A DNA stretch of 10,597 bases from Coriobacteriales bacterium (GTDB lineage: Bacteria; Actinomycetota; Coriobacteriia; Coriobacteriales; UBA8131): the NCBI GenBank assembly GCA_031274985.1, contig JAISPK010000169.1, positions 1 to 10,597 on the forward strand, written 5' to 3'. The translations under genes were made by a program, and so were the position numbers. Positions 1 through 6,891 of this stretch are shown here, piece after piece. The notes under the pieces were generated by a model. That model made no database searches, was not told the DNA's origin, and was given only the letters and a program-made list of their open reading frames with translations. Every line of letters begins with the position of its first letter. Within the stretch, counting starts at the first letter, position 1.

Positions 1-166
1 ATACACCCTGTCATTTTTCGGGCTTGTGCCCTCAGGATGACAAAAGAGGGGCTCAGGATGGCATACACCCTGTCATTCTTCGGGCTTGCGCCCTCAGGAT
101 GACAAAAGAGGGGCTCAGGATGGCATACACCCTGTCATTCTTCGGGCTTGCGCCCTCAGAATGACA
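1..166. repeat. Tandem 62-bp hairpin repeat, about 2.7 units
   Basis: Two full units (1-62 and 63-124) and a third that diverges after about 166 follow each other head to tail. Each unit contains an inverted repeat, TGTCAT at its left and ATGACA at its right (9-42, 71-104, 133-166), with an inner GGGC/GCCC stem. In the third unit the right arm reads GAATGACA instead of GGATGACA, which turns a T-G wobble into a T-A pair, so pairing is kept. The reverse strand reads TGTCATCCTGAG at the arm, which ties these units to the single element at 197-225. Short open frames across this stretch have no protein-like features and are not called. The array may continue to the left of the window. Confidence 0.9.
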
Positions 167-196
167 AAGTGTGCGTCATCCTGCGCATCCCACCAC

Positions 197-225
197 TGTC
201 ATCCTGAGCCGGAGGCGAAGGATCT
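197..225 (+). repeat. Dispersed TGTCATCCTGAG...CGAAGGATCT element
   Basis: A single copy begins with TGTCATCCTGAG (197-208) and ends with CGAAGGATCT (216-225). ATCCT at 201-205 and AGGAT at 219-223 form inverted arms. This type of short intergenic repeat is familiar from many bacterial genomes, where it sits between genes and is often mistranslated as small proteins. It shares its first 12 bases with the reverse strand of the tandem units at 1-166, so both appear to be one family. Function is unknown. Confidence 0.7.
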
Positions 226-261
226 TTTCACTGTCACCTCTCGGCTTTCAGAAAAAAACGC

Positions 262-290
262 TGGACGCTCTGAGCAACTTAGCCTAAAAT
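262..290 (+). promoter_or_regulatory. Probable tRNA-Gln promoter
   Basis: A -35-like TGGACG (262-267) and a -10 TAAAAT (285-290) are 17 bp apart, and the -10 ends 17 bp before the mature tRNA. The block at 273-290 matches the block at 927-944 upstream of tRNA-Val at 15 of 18 positions, which supports a shared promoter function. Assignment is by eye only. Confidence 0.55.
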
Positions 291-307
291 CAATGCTTCC
301 TCAATGC

Positions 308-381
308 TGGGGCATCGTCTAATGGTAGGACAACGGTTTTTGGTGCCGTTAGTAGGGGTTCGACTCCCTTTGCCCCAGCCA
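308..381 (+). tRNA. tRNA-Gln (anticodon TTG)
   Basis: The acceptor arms TGGGGCA (308-314) and TGCCCCA (371-377) pair completely, followed by discriminator G378 and an encoded CCA (379-381). The T-loop GTTCGACTC is standard. The anticodon loop TTTTGGT gives anticodon TTG, reading CAA. The U1-A72 acceptor pair and G73 are typical of bacterial tRNA-Gln. The next gene starts about 100 bp downstream on the same strand and could be read through from the tRNA promoter. Confidence 0.96.
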
Positions 382-478
382 GAGAATATTGTAGTAGTGA
401 GACTCCCGCCCAAGGGAGATATGCCCCTAACGCCTTCCATGAACAGCCTCAACCTAACGAGATTAGCGGAGAGTTACC

Positions 479-928
479 TTGAAATCTATTTTCTTTGATA
501 TGGACGGAGTCCTTGTTGATTACAAGGGGGGCAGAGCTTACGCCAATGACTATGAGCTCAAGATGGTCTCAGGCGACATGGCCCGAATCCCCGGTATCTT
601 CTCGCGGCTTGATCCTTTGCCCGGAGCGCTTGAGGCAGTGGCGGCACTGGCAGAACACTACGAATGCCACATCCTCTCTACGGCTCCCTGGGAGAACAGC
701 TCCGCCTGGACCGACAAAGTCAACTGGATATTCAAGTACTTTGGCGCCGATGAGAGCAGCCCCTTTTACCAGCGGATCAATATCACGCACGACAAGGGCA
801 TGTTCGTGGGCGACTACCTCATTGATGACCGCACAAAGCATGGTGTACTGAGATTCAGCGGAGAGTGGATAGAATTTGGCAGCAATACGTTTCCAAACTG
901 GGAATCAGTTCTGAACTATCTGCTTTAG
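479..928 (+). CDS. NT5C-type 5'(3')-deoxyribonucleotidase, HAD superfamily
   Basis: A 149-residue cytosolic HAD phosphatase of the NT5C class, expected to remove phosphate from (deoxy)nucleoside monophosphates or similar small substrates. HAD motif I is FFDMDGVLVD (residues 5-14; nucleophile D7, acid/base D9). Motif II is in ILSTAPW (65-71). The motif III lysine is probably K106 in THDK, and motif IV is GDYLIDD (111-117). The STAPW signature and the length fit small bacterial NT5C proteins. The start is a TTG at 479, preceded by GGAGAG at 468-473. The first in-frame ATG (500) would delete the nucleophile, so the TTG start is well supported. The gene lies between two tRNA genes without an obvious partner. 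The exact substrate cannot be read from sequence. Confidence 0.88.
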   Translation: MKSIFFDMDGVLVDYKGGRAYANDYELKMVSGDMARIPGIFSRLDPLPGALEAVAALAEHYECHILSTAPWENSSAWTDKVNWIFKYFGADESSPFYQRINITHDKGMFVGDYLIDDRTKHGVLRFSGEWIEFGSNTFPNWESVLNYLL

Positions 929-965
929 CAACTTAGGCTATACTATCCAGCGTCGCTTTTGCGAC
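927..965 (+). promoter_or_regulatory. Probable tRNA-Val promoter and leader hairpin
   Basis: AGCAACTTAG followed by a -10 candidate TATACT (939-944) repeats the block upstream of tRNA-Gln; it overlaps the stop codon of the nucleotidase gene. No good -35 is seen. Just downstream, GTCGC (952-956) and GCGAC (961-965) form a perfect 5-bp hairpin with a TTTT loop, inside the expected 5' leader of the pre-tRNA. The hairpin might be a weak terminator of the upstream gene instead, but no T-tract follows it. Confidence 0.45.
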
Positions 966-975
966 AGTCTGTTGT

Positions 976-1050
976 GGGCGATTGGCGCAGCGGTAGCGCA
1001 GGTGCTTTACACGCACAAGGTCGGGGGTTCAAATCCCTCATCGCCCACCA
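976..1050 (+). tRNA. tRNA-Val (anticodon TAC)
   Basis: The acceptor arms GGGCGAT (976-982) and ATCGCCC (1040-1046) are fully complementary, with A1047 as discriminator and an encoded CCA (1048-1050). The D-arm is GCGC/GCGC, and the T-arm has GGGGGTTCAAATCCCT. The anticodon loop TTTACAC gives TAC, reading GTA and wobble codons. The outermost anticodon-stem pair (G/A) is a mismatch; all other stem pairs hold. Confidence 0.95.
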
Positions 1051-1121
1051 CCTAAACCCCTTGTAGATGGCTATATTTAGCAAAACATTATTCTCGAAAT
1101 AGATAAAGAAAATAGCCAAAC

Positions 1122-1140
1122 TGGTATAATCTGGTATAAA
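1122..1140 (+). promoter_or_regulatory. Probable birA promoter with tandem extended -10 boxes
   Basis: TGGTATAAT (1122-1130) is a perfect extended -10 box and is followed directly by a second, slightly weaker TGGTATAAA (1132-1140). No convincing -35 lies 16-18 bp upstream, as is common for extended -10 promoters. TGGCTAT at 1068-1074 and ATAGCCA at 1112-1118 form 7-bp inverted arms that end four bases before the first box and could be an operator; this is inference. Transcription would start about 20-35 bases before the birA start codon. Confidence 0.6.
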
Positions 1141-1172
1141 CCTGTCAGGGGGACGAGTAGATTGCAGCGGAA

Positions 1173-1961
1173 TTGAAACAGGCCTCATCACATAATCTCG
1201 AACTTCTCATATATGACGAGGTTGATTCAACAAACGATGCGTTGCGCAGGATGCTTGCGCACGAGGCAAGCGGTGCGTCCGCGACAAAGGCTGTCATGGC
1301 GCTGGCGCAAACGCAGGGTCGCGGCAGACTCGGGCGAAGCTGGGTCTCACCTCCCGGAGGGCTGTACGTATCCCTCGCCCTCGAATTACCCGATACCCTC
1401 CAAAGAACCGCGGCACTCAGCCTGATAGTTTCTCTGGCACTCCAGAGTGAGTTAACTGAACTTGCCAGAGCAAATGCCTCAAAAGATTATCAAGCAATCC
1501 AGATAAAATGGCCCAATGACCTGGTCTGTGAGCAGGGAAAGCTTGCCGGAATCCTCATAGAGCTGGTTAGTCTGCCCTCTGGAGAAAAAACTGCGATAGT
1601 TGGCGTGGGGGTCAATATCAAGTACCCGGGCAACGGCACAGAGTGTGCCCCGGGCGCTGCCTATCTCAGTGATTTCTGCCAGCAAACGCCTGACCTGCAG
1701 CAAGCGGCAAGACAGATGATTACTGCGATACAGGATCAATACACCGCATGGAAAGAGGCCGATTACGACTTTGCTCCCTTTAAAGAAGACTACCTTGCCA
1801 ACCTCTCGCTCATCGGGCAATGCGTAACCGTGAGCAATCACCGAGGAGAGGCAATTGCAGAAGGAACCGTAAAGGGCATAGACAATCAGGGGCTATTGCT
1901 GCTGCAAGGCAACGATCAGCTCATCAGTAAAGTCGCCACCGGCGAAGTAACACTCAGCTAA
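1173..1961 (+). CDS. birA: Biotin--[acetyl-CoA-carboxylase] ligase (BirA, class I)
   Basis: This 262-residue enzyme activates biotin with ATP to biotinyl-AMP and transfers it to a lysine of biotin-dependent carboxylases. Signature elements are in the expected order: EVDSTN (16-21), the adenylate loop QGRGRLGRSW (48-57), KWPNDL (112-117), GKLAGILIE (122-130) and GVGVN (144-148). A C-terminal BPL_C-like beta domain runs from about 214 to 262. There is no N-terminal helix-turn-helix, so this is a class I enzyme that should not bind an operator as E. coli BirA does. The TTG start at 1173 has only a poorly spaced GCGG before it. A strong AGGGGGA (1147-1153) instead suits an in-frame ATT at 1161, or a four-codon TTG mini-ORF (1162-1176) whose TGA overlaps the birA TTG. 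The exact start is therefore open. The gene stands alone under its own promoter. Confidence 0.93.
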   Translation: MKQASSHNLELLIYDEVDSTNDALRRMLAHEASGASATKAVMALAQTQGRGRLGRSWVSPPGGLYVSLALELPDTLQRTAALSLIVSLALQSELTELARANASKDYQAIQIKWPNDLVCEQGKLAGILIELVSLPSGEKTAIVGVGVNIKYPGNGTECAPGAAYLSDFCQQTPDLQQAARQMITAIQDQYTAWKEADYDFAPFKEDYLANLSLIGQCVTVSNHRGEAIAEGTVKGIDNQGLLLLQGNDQLISKVATGEVTLS

Positions 1962-2021
1962 CTAAAGCACCCCCTAAAGAGCTACAATCAAAGAACCTAC
2001 CTTTTGTGAAGGGGATTGTTG

Positions 2022-3653
2022 ATGCAAGACTCTAAAAGCGATGAGCTGCTCCCTCAAAACGCTCACGCTGCCCAAGAGAGACCAACCAGAGCTGAGCCTG
2101 TCCTCGCGCAAGCAGAGGCAGCACTTGAGCTTGACCCCACCTTAGAGCTTGATGCCAGGCAAGATGAGGATTACACCCCTGATGAACCGGTCTCAAGAAG
2201 CGGCATGCAGTATACCGAGCCTGTCGTAAAGCCCGGGTCAAAGACCGTCAGAACCGATGACAAGGTCAACAGAATGGGCACGGCCAGCCTAGGAAAGCTG
2301 ATTGTGGAGTTTGCTGTGCCGTCTATCATCAGTATGGTGGTCAACGGTTCCTACAACGTGCTGGCCTCGATCTTCCTCGGCCTCAAACTGGGCGAGATGG
2401 GCCTGGCAACCGTAACCGTTGCTACCCCTCTTATGACTCTGGCGCTCGCTATCTCGGTGCTCGTAGGAGCCGGGGGCAATGCGCTCGCTGCCATCAAACT
2501 CGGTGAGGGCAAGCGTGAAACAGCCGAGCGCGTCATAGCCAACACCTTCATACTCTCCGTTGTTCTTGCGGTTATCTGCACGATTCTGGTCTTTCTCTTC
2601 ATGGACCCGCTGCTGCGGCTCTCCGGATCCACCGAGGAGCTACTCGACCCCTCCCGGGTCTTCGTGGGCATCACTGCCGCAGGGTTCATCTTTCAGTTTC
2701 TGGGCATGGGCTTCAACAATTTCATGCGCACGGCAGGTAACCCCAATGGGGCGCTCTATACGATTTTGGCAGGAATCCTCACCTCCATCGTGCTCAGCTA
2801 TCTCTTTGTGATGGTCTTTGACTGGGGAATAGCCGGCTCTGCCTGGGCAACGATCATCGGCATGTTTGTTTTGGCAGTGCTCGTGCTCCATTACTTCACC
2901 CGCTCAAAGAAGGCCCCCTTCAAGCTCAGGTTCTCCTTGATGAAGCCAAACCCCCGCCTCATGGCCAACATCTGCGTTCTCGGCTCAGCAGGCTTCTTCT
3001 TGCAGGCAGCTGCGGTGGTCATCAATCTACTCCTCAATCATCAACTGGTGTATTACGGCGCCCTCGATCCGATTGGTGCCGAAGGAGCGCTGGCGGCGGT
3101 AGGGGTGATGATGAGGATAGCCTTCTTTGCCTTCTTCCCGCTCTTAGGTATATCGGTAGCCATTCAACCCCTGCTGGGCTACAACTACGGCGCGCGTTTC
3201 TACCCGCGGGTCAAAAAGACTTTTTGGATCTCCCTCATTTGGGTGGCGGCCTTTGGCGTGTTTTTCTGGCTTCTGGTGCACCTCTTTCCTTCGCCCCTCG
3301 TCATGATATTCGGCATCAAAAGCGAGTTGCAGGGCTTTACCATCAAAGCTATCCAAGTAATGATGTTCCTGATGCCCTTTATCGGCCTCCAGATTCTCGG
3401 AGCAGGCTATTTTCAGGCAACCGGGCAGCCGATCAAGTCGATGTTCCTGTCTCTGACGCGCCAGCTCCTGTACCTGATTCCGCTGCTGTACTTTCTGCCG
3501 TTAGCCATACAGTTCTTTGTTGCCAACGTCACCCCGCTTCAATCGCTTTATTATGCGTACCCGATAGCCGACGTGCTTTCGGTGCTCACCGCAGGCACTA
3601 TGATGTTTTTTGAATGGAAACGACTGACCCGCCTACAAGAAGCGGGCAAATAG
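2022..3653 (+). CDS. MATE-family multidrug exporter with acidic N-terminal extension
   Basis: A 543-residue integral membrane protein of the MATE (multi-antimicrobial extrusion) family, which exports cationic drugs or metabolites using a Na+ or H+ gradient. The transporter core starts near residue 85 (RMGTASLGKLIVEFAVPSII) and shows about 12 hydrophobic segments in two halves. The first half ends around the tract SYLFVMVFDWGIAGSAW, whose form is typical of MepA-like members. Residues 1-84 are hydrophilic, Glu/Asp-rich and probably disordered, which is longer than usual for the family. Two TTG codons (2016, 2019) precede the ATG at 2022. AAGGGG at 2009-2014 is spaced 7 nt from the ATG, so the ATG is chosen. 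An internal ATG at 2274 would give a family-typical length. The stop is 13 bp from the convergent pth stop. Substrate unknown. Confidence 0.9.
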   Translation: MQDSKSDELLPQNAHAAQERPTRAEPVLAQAEAALELDPTLELDARQDEDYTPDEPVSRSGMQYTEPVVKPGSKTVRTDDKVNRMGTASLGKLIVEFAVPSIISMVVNGSYNVLASIFLGLKLGEMGLATVTVATPLMTLALAISVLVGAGGNALAAIKLGEGKRETAERVIANTFILSVVLAVICTILVFLFMDPLLRLSGSTEELLDPSRVFVGITAAGFIFQFLGMGFNNFMRTAGNPNGALYTILAGILTSIVLSYLFVMVFDWGIAGSAWATIIGMFVLAVLVLHYFTRSKKAPFKLRFSLMKPNPRLMANICVLGSAGFFLQAAAVVINLLLNHQLVYYGALDPIGAEGALAAVGVMMRIAFFAFFPLLGISVAIQPLLGYNYGARFYPRVKKTFWISLIWVAAFGVFFWLLVHLFPSPLVMIFGIKSELQGFTIKAIQVMMFLMPFIGLQILGAGYFQATGQPIKSMFLSLTRQLLYLIPLLYFLPLAIQFFVANVTPLQSLYYAYPIADVLSVLTAGTMMFFEWKRLTRLQEAGK

Positions 3654-3666
3654 AAAAGCTCAAGAA

Positions 3667-4308
3667 TCAGTTATAGCGGTTTTGCGCCTCAACGAGGGAG
3701 TGCTCGAGCAAATACCGGGCGGCCTCGCCGGCGTGCGCAGCATCAACCAGTAACTCCTCCAAAGAATCGCCCTTGAGAAGCTGCAGCACATAATCGGCGC
3801 TATCCATTCTGCCGGGCGGTCCTCCCACCCCGATTTTGATGCGCGTGAAGTCAGCCCCAATAGCAGCTGCAATATCGCGAATGCCGTTGTGGCCTCCGTG
3901 CCCTCCGCCGGACTTTATCCGTATCTGCCCCACCGGAAGATCGATGTCGTCGTGAATAACACAGAGATCTTGCAGCTTAAGGCCATAGTGTTTGAGAAGT
4001 CCTTTTACCGCGCGTCCCGAACGGTTCATCATCGTCTGCGGTTTGGCAAGCACCACAAGAGTTGCCTCGCCGGCAAGCTCAATCTTTTTCTCGGCCACCA
4101 GACTGTCAAAGCGTGGGCGCCAGTTATCCGCGTTGAACTCAGAAGCCAGCTTGTCCAGAGCCAAAAAACCTGCATTATGACGGGTGGCGCTGTAACGGAG
4201 CCCCGGATTGCCCAGTCCTACCACCAGTTGGCAGCGCTGGGCGCCCGCGGTAGGTGTTCCACCGCCGAGTTGGCTCTTGATGTTATCGAAGAAGTTCAAG
4301 GCTGGCAA
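3667..4308 (-). CDS. pth: Peptidyl-tRNA hydrolase
   Basis: This 213-residue cytosolic enzyme cleaves the ester bond of peptidyl-tRNA released by stalled ribosomes and so recycles tRNA; it is usually essential. The family signature GLGNPGLRYSATRHNAG (31-47) contains N34 and catalytic H44. Further active-site counterparts are MNRSG (94-98, with N95), HDDIDLP (119-125, with D120) and GGHNGIRD (138-145, with H140/N141). About 24 residues precede the usual family start. The start is TTG at 4308, because no in-frame ATG or GTG lies between the upstream stop (4330-4332) and the signature except a GTG inside the first strand. No strong ribosome-binding site is visible. It follows prs with 24 bp between stop and start, so translation is probably coupled to the operon. 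Confidence 0.95.
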   Translation of the reverse strand: MPALNFFDNIKSQLGGGTPTAGAQRCQLVVGLGNPGLRYSATRHNAGFLALDKLASEFNADNWRPRFDSLVAEKKIELAGEATLVVLAKPQTMMNRSGRAVKGLLKHYGLKLQDLCVIHDDIDLPVGQIRIKSGGGHGGHNGIRDIAAAIGADFTRIKIGVGGPPGRMDSADYVLQLLKGDSLEELLVDAAHAGEAARYLLEHSLVEAQNRYN

Positions 4309-4332
4309 AGACCCGAGATGACAACAACCCTA

Positions 4333-5307
4333 TCAGAGGGCAAAGTCAGGATCAAAGAGCTCGCTTACCGAGACGTTATTGAAAACGTTGGAGATAGCCT
4401 GGGCCAGGAGCGGCGCCACGCTTACCACTTTGAACTTACCTTTTTGCTTGTCGAGCGGCACGGGAACCGTATCACAGATAACGACCTCCTTGATATCTGC
4501 CGCCTCAAGGAGCTCAAAAGCCTGACCGGAAAACAGGCCGTGCGTAGCGCAGACATACACATCGCCGGCACCCTTGAGTTTGAGCGCCTGCACGCCGGCA
4601 ACAATGGAGCCGCCGGTGTCGATGATGTCGTCGTTAACGATGCAGGTCTTGCCCTTAACCTCACCGATGACATTGCTGATTTCGGCCTTGTTGTGCGCGG
4701 GACGTGATTTGTGCATAATGGCCAGTTCGCAGCCCATGAGGTCTGCCAGCTTCTTGGCAGCCTTGGCGCGACCGACGTCAGGGGAGACAATGCAAACGTT
4801 GTCGAGATTCATACTGTTAAAATAATTAGCAAATATTGGCAGAGCTGTAAGGTGATTCACCGGCTTGTCAAAGAAGCCCTGGATCTGGCCCTGGTGCAAG
4901 TCGACGGTGATGACGCGATCAACACCGGCAACCATCAGCAGGTCGGCCACCAATTTGGCGGTTATGGGCTCACGGGCTGCACTCTTCTTGTCCTGACGAG
5001 AGTAGCCAAAGTGGGTGATTACCGCCGTAACCGAGTGCGCGCTTGCCCGCTTTGCAGCATCGCACATAATCAAAAGCTCCATGAGGGCGTCGTTGACGCT
5101 GCCCTCCTCATAATTTGAGATTGATTGTAGAATAAAGAGGTCAATGCCGCGCACACTGTGCTTGTAGCGCGCAAAGATCTCGCCATTGGCAAAGGTGGTT
5201 ATCTTAACCTTGGAAAGGCTTATACTTAGCATCTGTGCGATGCTTTCTGCGAGGGGTTTGTTGCTGCGGCCGCTAAAGAGCATCAGATCCTTGGTTACCT
5301 CAGTCAT
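4333..5307 (-). CDS. prs: Ribose-phosphate pyrophosphokinase (PRPP synthase)
   Basis: This 324-residue cytosolic enzyme converts ribose 5-phosphate and ATP to PRPP and AMP, supplying purine, pyrimidine, NAD, histidine and tryptophan synthesis. Diagnostic parts are the catalytic flexible loop YSRQDKK (102-108), the signature DLHQGQIQGFFD (136-147), SPDVGR (175-180) and the PRPP loop VNDDIIDTGGSI (224-235). THGLFSG follows at 255-261. Length and motifs fit the class I, phosphate-activated type. The ATG (5305-5307) lies inside the end of glmU, with an 8-nt overlap (ATGACTGA), and AAGGAAG (5317-5323) is the ribosome-binding site. The order glmU-prs-pth is conserved in many Gram-positives, often with a ribosomal L25/Ctc gene before pth, which is absent here. 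Confidence 0.97.
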   Translation of the reverse strand: MTEVTKDLMLFSGRSNKPLAESIAQMLSISLSKVKITTFANGEIFARYKHSVRGIDLFILQSISNYEEGSVNDALMELLIMCDAAKRASAHSVTAVITHFGYSRQDKKSAAREPITAKLVADLLMVAGVDRVITVDLHQGQIQGFFDKPVNHLTALPIFANYFNSMNLDNVCIVSPDVGRAKAAKKLADLMGCELAIMHKSRPAHNKAEISNVIGEVKGKTCIVNDDIIDTGGSIVAGVQALKLKGAGDVYVCATHGLFSGQAFELLEAADIKEVVICDTVPVPLDKQKGKFKVVSVAPLLAQAISNVFNNVSVSELFDPDFAL

Positions 5308-6673
5308 GAGACTTTGCTTCCTTTCTTTTCCAGTCTTCTTTGATCACTTGTTCTGGTCTGGTGAGAGCCAATGCCCCGGCAGGGACATCTCTGGTAATAA
5401 CGCTTCCGGCACCGATAATCACGTTGTCTCCCAGGGTTACCGGCGCAACCAACATGGTGTCACTGCCAACAAAACACCCGCTGCCGATGACCGTTGCGTG
5501 CTTATTGACGCCATCGTAATTGCAGGTAATCGTACCGGCACCGAGGTTGACGTTCTCGCCGATTTGCGTGTCCCCGATATAGGAGAGGTGCGGAACCTTG
5601 GAATTAGGGCCGATGTCGGACTTCTTGATCTCTACATGGGTACCGGCGCGTGAGCCGGTGCGCATGATGGTACCGGGGCGCAGGTAGGCTCGCGGGCCGA
5701 TGCTCACTTTGTCTTCGAGCACCGCATCGATCATGACACTGTCATCAACCACACAGCTCTTGCCGATGACCGAGTTGTTAACCCGGCTCATGGGTCCAAT
5801 GACGCTGCCCCAGTCAACCGAGGTCTTTCCGGTGAGGGTGGTGAGCGGGAGAATCTCCACATCGTTGGCAAGCACAACGTCCGGGCCGATCCAGGCGCTG
5901 GTAGGCTCGGTGATGGTAACGCCGTTGAGCATATGGCGGGTGTTGATGCGCCGCTGCGCCTCGGCCGTGGTTTGCGCTAACTGGACGCGGTCGTTGATGC
6001 CGGCAAGCTCGCGCGCATCCTCTGCGCAAAAAGCGTTGACGGTGTTGCCGGCACTCAGGGTCAGGGCGGCAACATCGGTAAGGTAGAACTCGCCCTGCCT
6101 GTTGTTGTTCTTGAGCTCCCCGAGCATCTTGAACAGATTCGCCGTATCAAAACAGTACACTCCTGAGTTGACTTCTGCGGTCTCAAGCTCCTCGTCAGAG
6201 GCATCCTTGTGCTCCACGATTCGCAAAAAGGCACCCTGGGCATTGCGAATGACGCGCCCATAACCGGTGGGGTCATCAAGGCACATCGTCAGTACCGAGA
6301 CGGCAGCAGCCGCCCGAAGATGCTCGTCCACCAGGCTCCGGATGGTTTCACTCCTCAGAAGGGGAGTGTCGCCCGAGAGCACCACCAGGGTCTCAACGCC
6401 TGCTGCCTCAAGCGATGAGCGGGCAATCTGGAGCGCATGCCCCGTGCCGAGTTGCTCATCCTGGATGACAATCGTGGTATCAGCCGCCAGAGGCACCGTG
6501 GTTCCTCGACCGTGTCCTAAAACGGTAAAAACCTCATCGGCACCTGCCTGTCGGGCAGCATCGATGACCCATCTGAGCAACGGTTTGCCGAGGATTTCAT
6601 GCGCGACTTTAGGTTTTTCTGATTTCATTCGTGTTCCGGCGCCAGCTGCCAGAACCAAGGTAGAAAAGCCCAT
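5300..6673 (-). CDS. glmU: Bifunctional GlmU: GlcN-1-P acetyltransferase / GlcNAc-1-P uridyltransferase
   Basis: This 457-residue cytosolic trimer makes UDP-GlcNAc, the entry precursor for peptidoglycan. The N-terminal pyrophosphorylase has LAAGAGTRMKSEKPK (8-22), QLGTGHA (74-80), SGDTPLL (100-106) and EVNSGVY (167-173). The C-terminal left-handed beta-helix acetyltransferase shows hexapeptide repeats from about 255, with LRPG (331-334, R332), PHLSYIGD (361-368, catalytic H362) and NLGAGTITCNYDG (376-388). Length matches E. coli GlmU. The frame stays open for 73 more codons upstream, but ATG 6671-6673 is chosen because MGFSTLVLAAG is the family N-terminus and AAGGAAG (6677-6683) precedes it. 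It is the first gene of glmU-prs-pth and diverges from the transpeptidase gene. Confidence 0.98.
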   Translation of the reverse strand: MGFSTLVLAAGAGTRMKSEKPKVAHEILGKPLLRWVIDAARQAGADEVFTVLGHGRGTTVPLAADTTIVIQDEQLGTGHALQIARSSLEAAGVETLVVLSGDTPLLRSETIRSLVDEHLRAAAAVSVLTMCLDDPTGYGRVIRNAQGAFLRIVEHKDASDEELETAEVNSGVYCFDTANLFKMLGELKNNNRQGEFYLTDVAALTLSAGNTVNAFCAEDARELAGINDRVQLAQTTAEAQRRINTRHMLNGVTITEPTSAWIGPDVVLANDVEILPLTTLTGKTSVDWGSVIGPMSRVNNSVIGKSCVVDDSVMIDAVLEDKVSIGPRAYLRPGTIMRTGSRAGTHVEIKKSDIGPNSKVPHLSYIGDTQIGENVNLGAGTITCNYDGVNKHATVIGSGCFVGSDTMLVAPVTLGDNVIIGAGSVITRDVPAGALALTRPEQVIKEDWKRKEAKSHD

Positions 6674-6708
6674 GGGCTTCCTTTCGATGAAAATATCATT
6701 GCCCGTTG

Positions 6709-6721
6709 ATTGTAACACAAT
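6709..6721 (-). promoter_or_regulatory. Probable glmU extended -10 box within an inverted repeat
   Basis: On the reverse strand TG-T-TACAAT forms an extended -10 box (hexamer at 6709-6714), which would start transcription about 30 nt before the glmU ATG. The same bases lie in a perfect short inverted repeat, ATTGT (6709-6713) and ACAAT (6717-6721), around AAC. A protein bound to this palindrome would block the promoter, but no regulator is identifiable. No clear -35 is seen. Confidence 0.45.
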
Positions 6722-6769
6722 AGTTTTCTTTTCTTGCGTTTTCTTGTGAGCGTAAAAGAGTTCTATAGG

Positions 6770-6775
6770 TATAAT
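6770..6775 (+). promoter_or_regulatory. Probable -10 box for the L,D-transpeptidase gene
   Basis: TATAAT at 6770-6775 is a perfect -10 hexamer, and a start near 6782 would give a leader of about 110 nt. The best -35-like sequence, TTGTGA (6744-6749), is 20 bp away, which is longer than optimal, so the -35 is uncertain. The box lies about 60 bp from the divergent glmU -10. Confidence 0.5.
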
Positions 6776-6790
6776 TGCTTTGTGAGGGAT

Positions 6791-6829
6791 GGTCTTTCGG
6801 TAAACCACAGAAAGACCTGCCTGAAAGGC
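6791..6829 (+). other. Two consecutive hairpins in the transpeptidase leader
   Basis: GGTCTTTC (6791-6798) and GAAAGACC (6810-6817) are perfect 8-bp arms around an 11-nt loop. GCCT (6819-6822) and AGGC (6826-6829) form a second small stem one base later. They begin roughly 9 nt after the expected transcription start. The sequence after the second stem is not a clean T-tract, so this is not a clear terminator. It does not match a riboswitch class that I can recognise. A role in mRNA stability or attenuation is possible. Confidence 0.5.
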
Positions 6830-6891
6830 TTCAAAAAGACGACTAAACGGAGCAGAGTGAGCCACCATGAACAATGGGGAGAAGTGATCCA

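Noticed and set aside
86..322. Open frame across the tandem repeats and into tRNA-Gln
   Set aside because: It only translates repeat DNA and overlaps a tRNA gene; no ribosome-binding site or family features.
403..418. CTCCC/GGGAG stem after tRNA-Gln as a terminator
   Set aside because: The stem is only 5 bp and no T-tract follows.
3654..3666. Bidirectional terminator between the convergent MATE and pth genes
   Set aside because: The 13-bp gap holds no stem with a T-tract on either strand; termination must occur within the coding ends or by another mechanism.
3889..4707. Long + strand open frame opposite pth and prs
   Set aside because: It is antisense to two strongly supported genes with full catalytic motifs and shows no protein family features.
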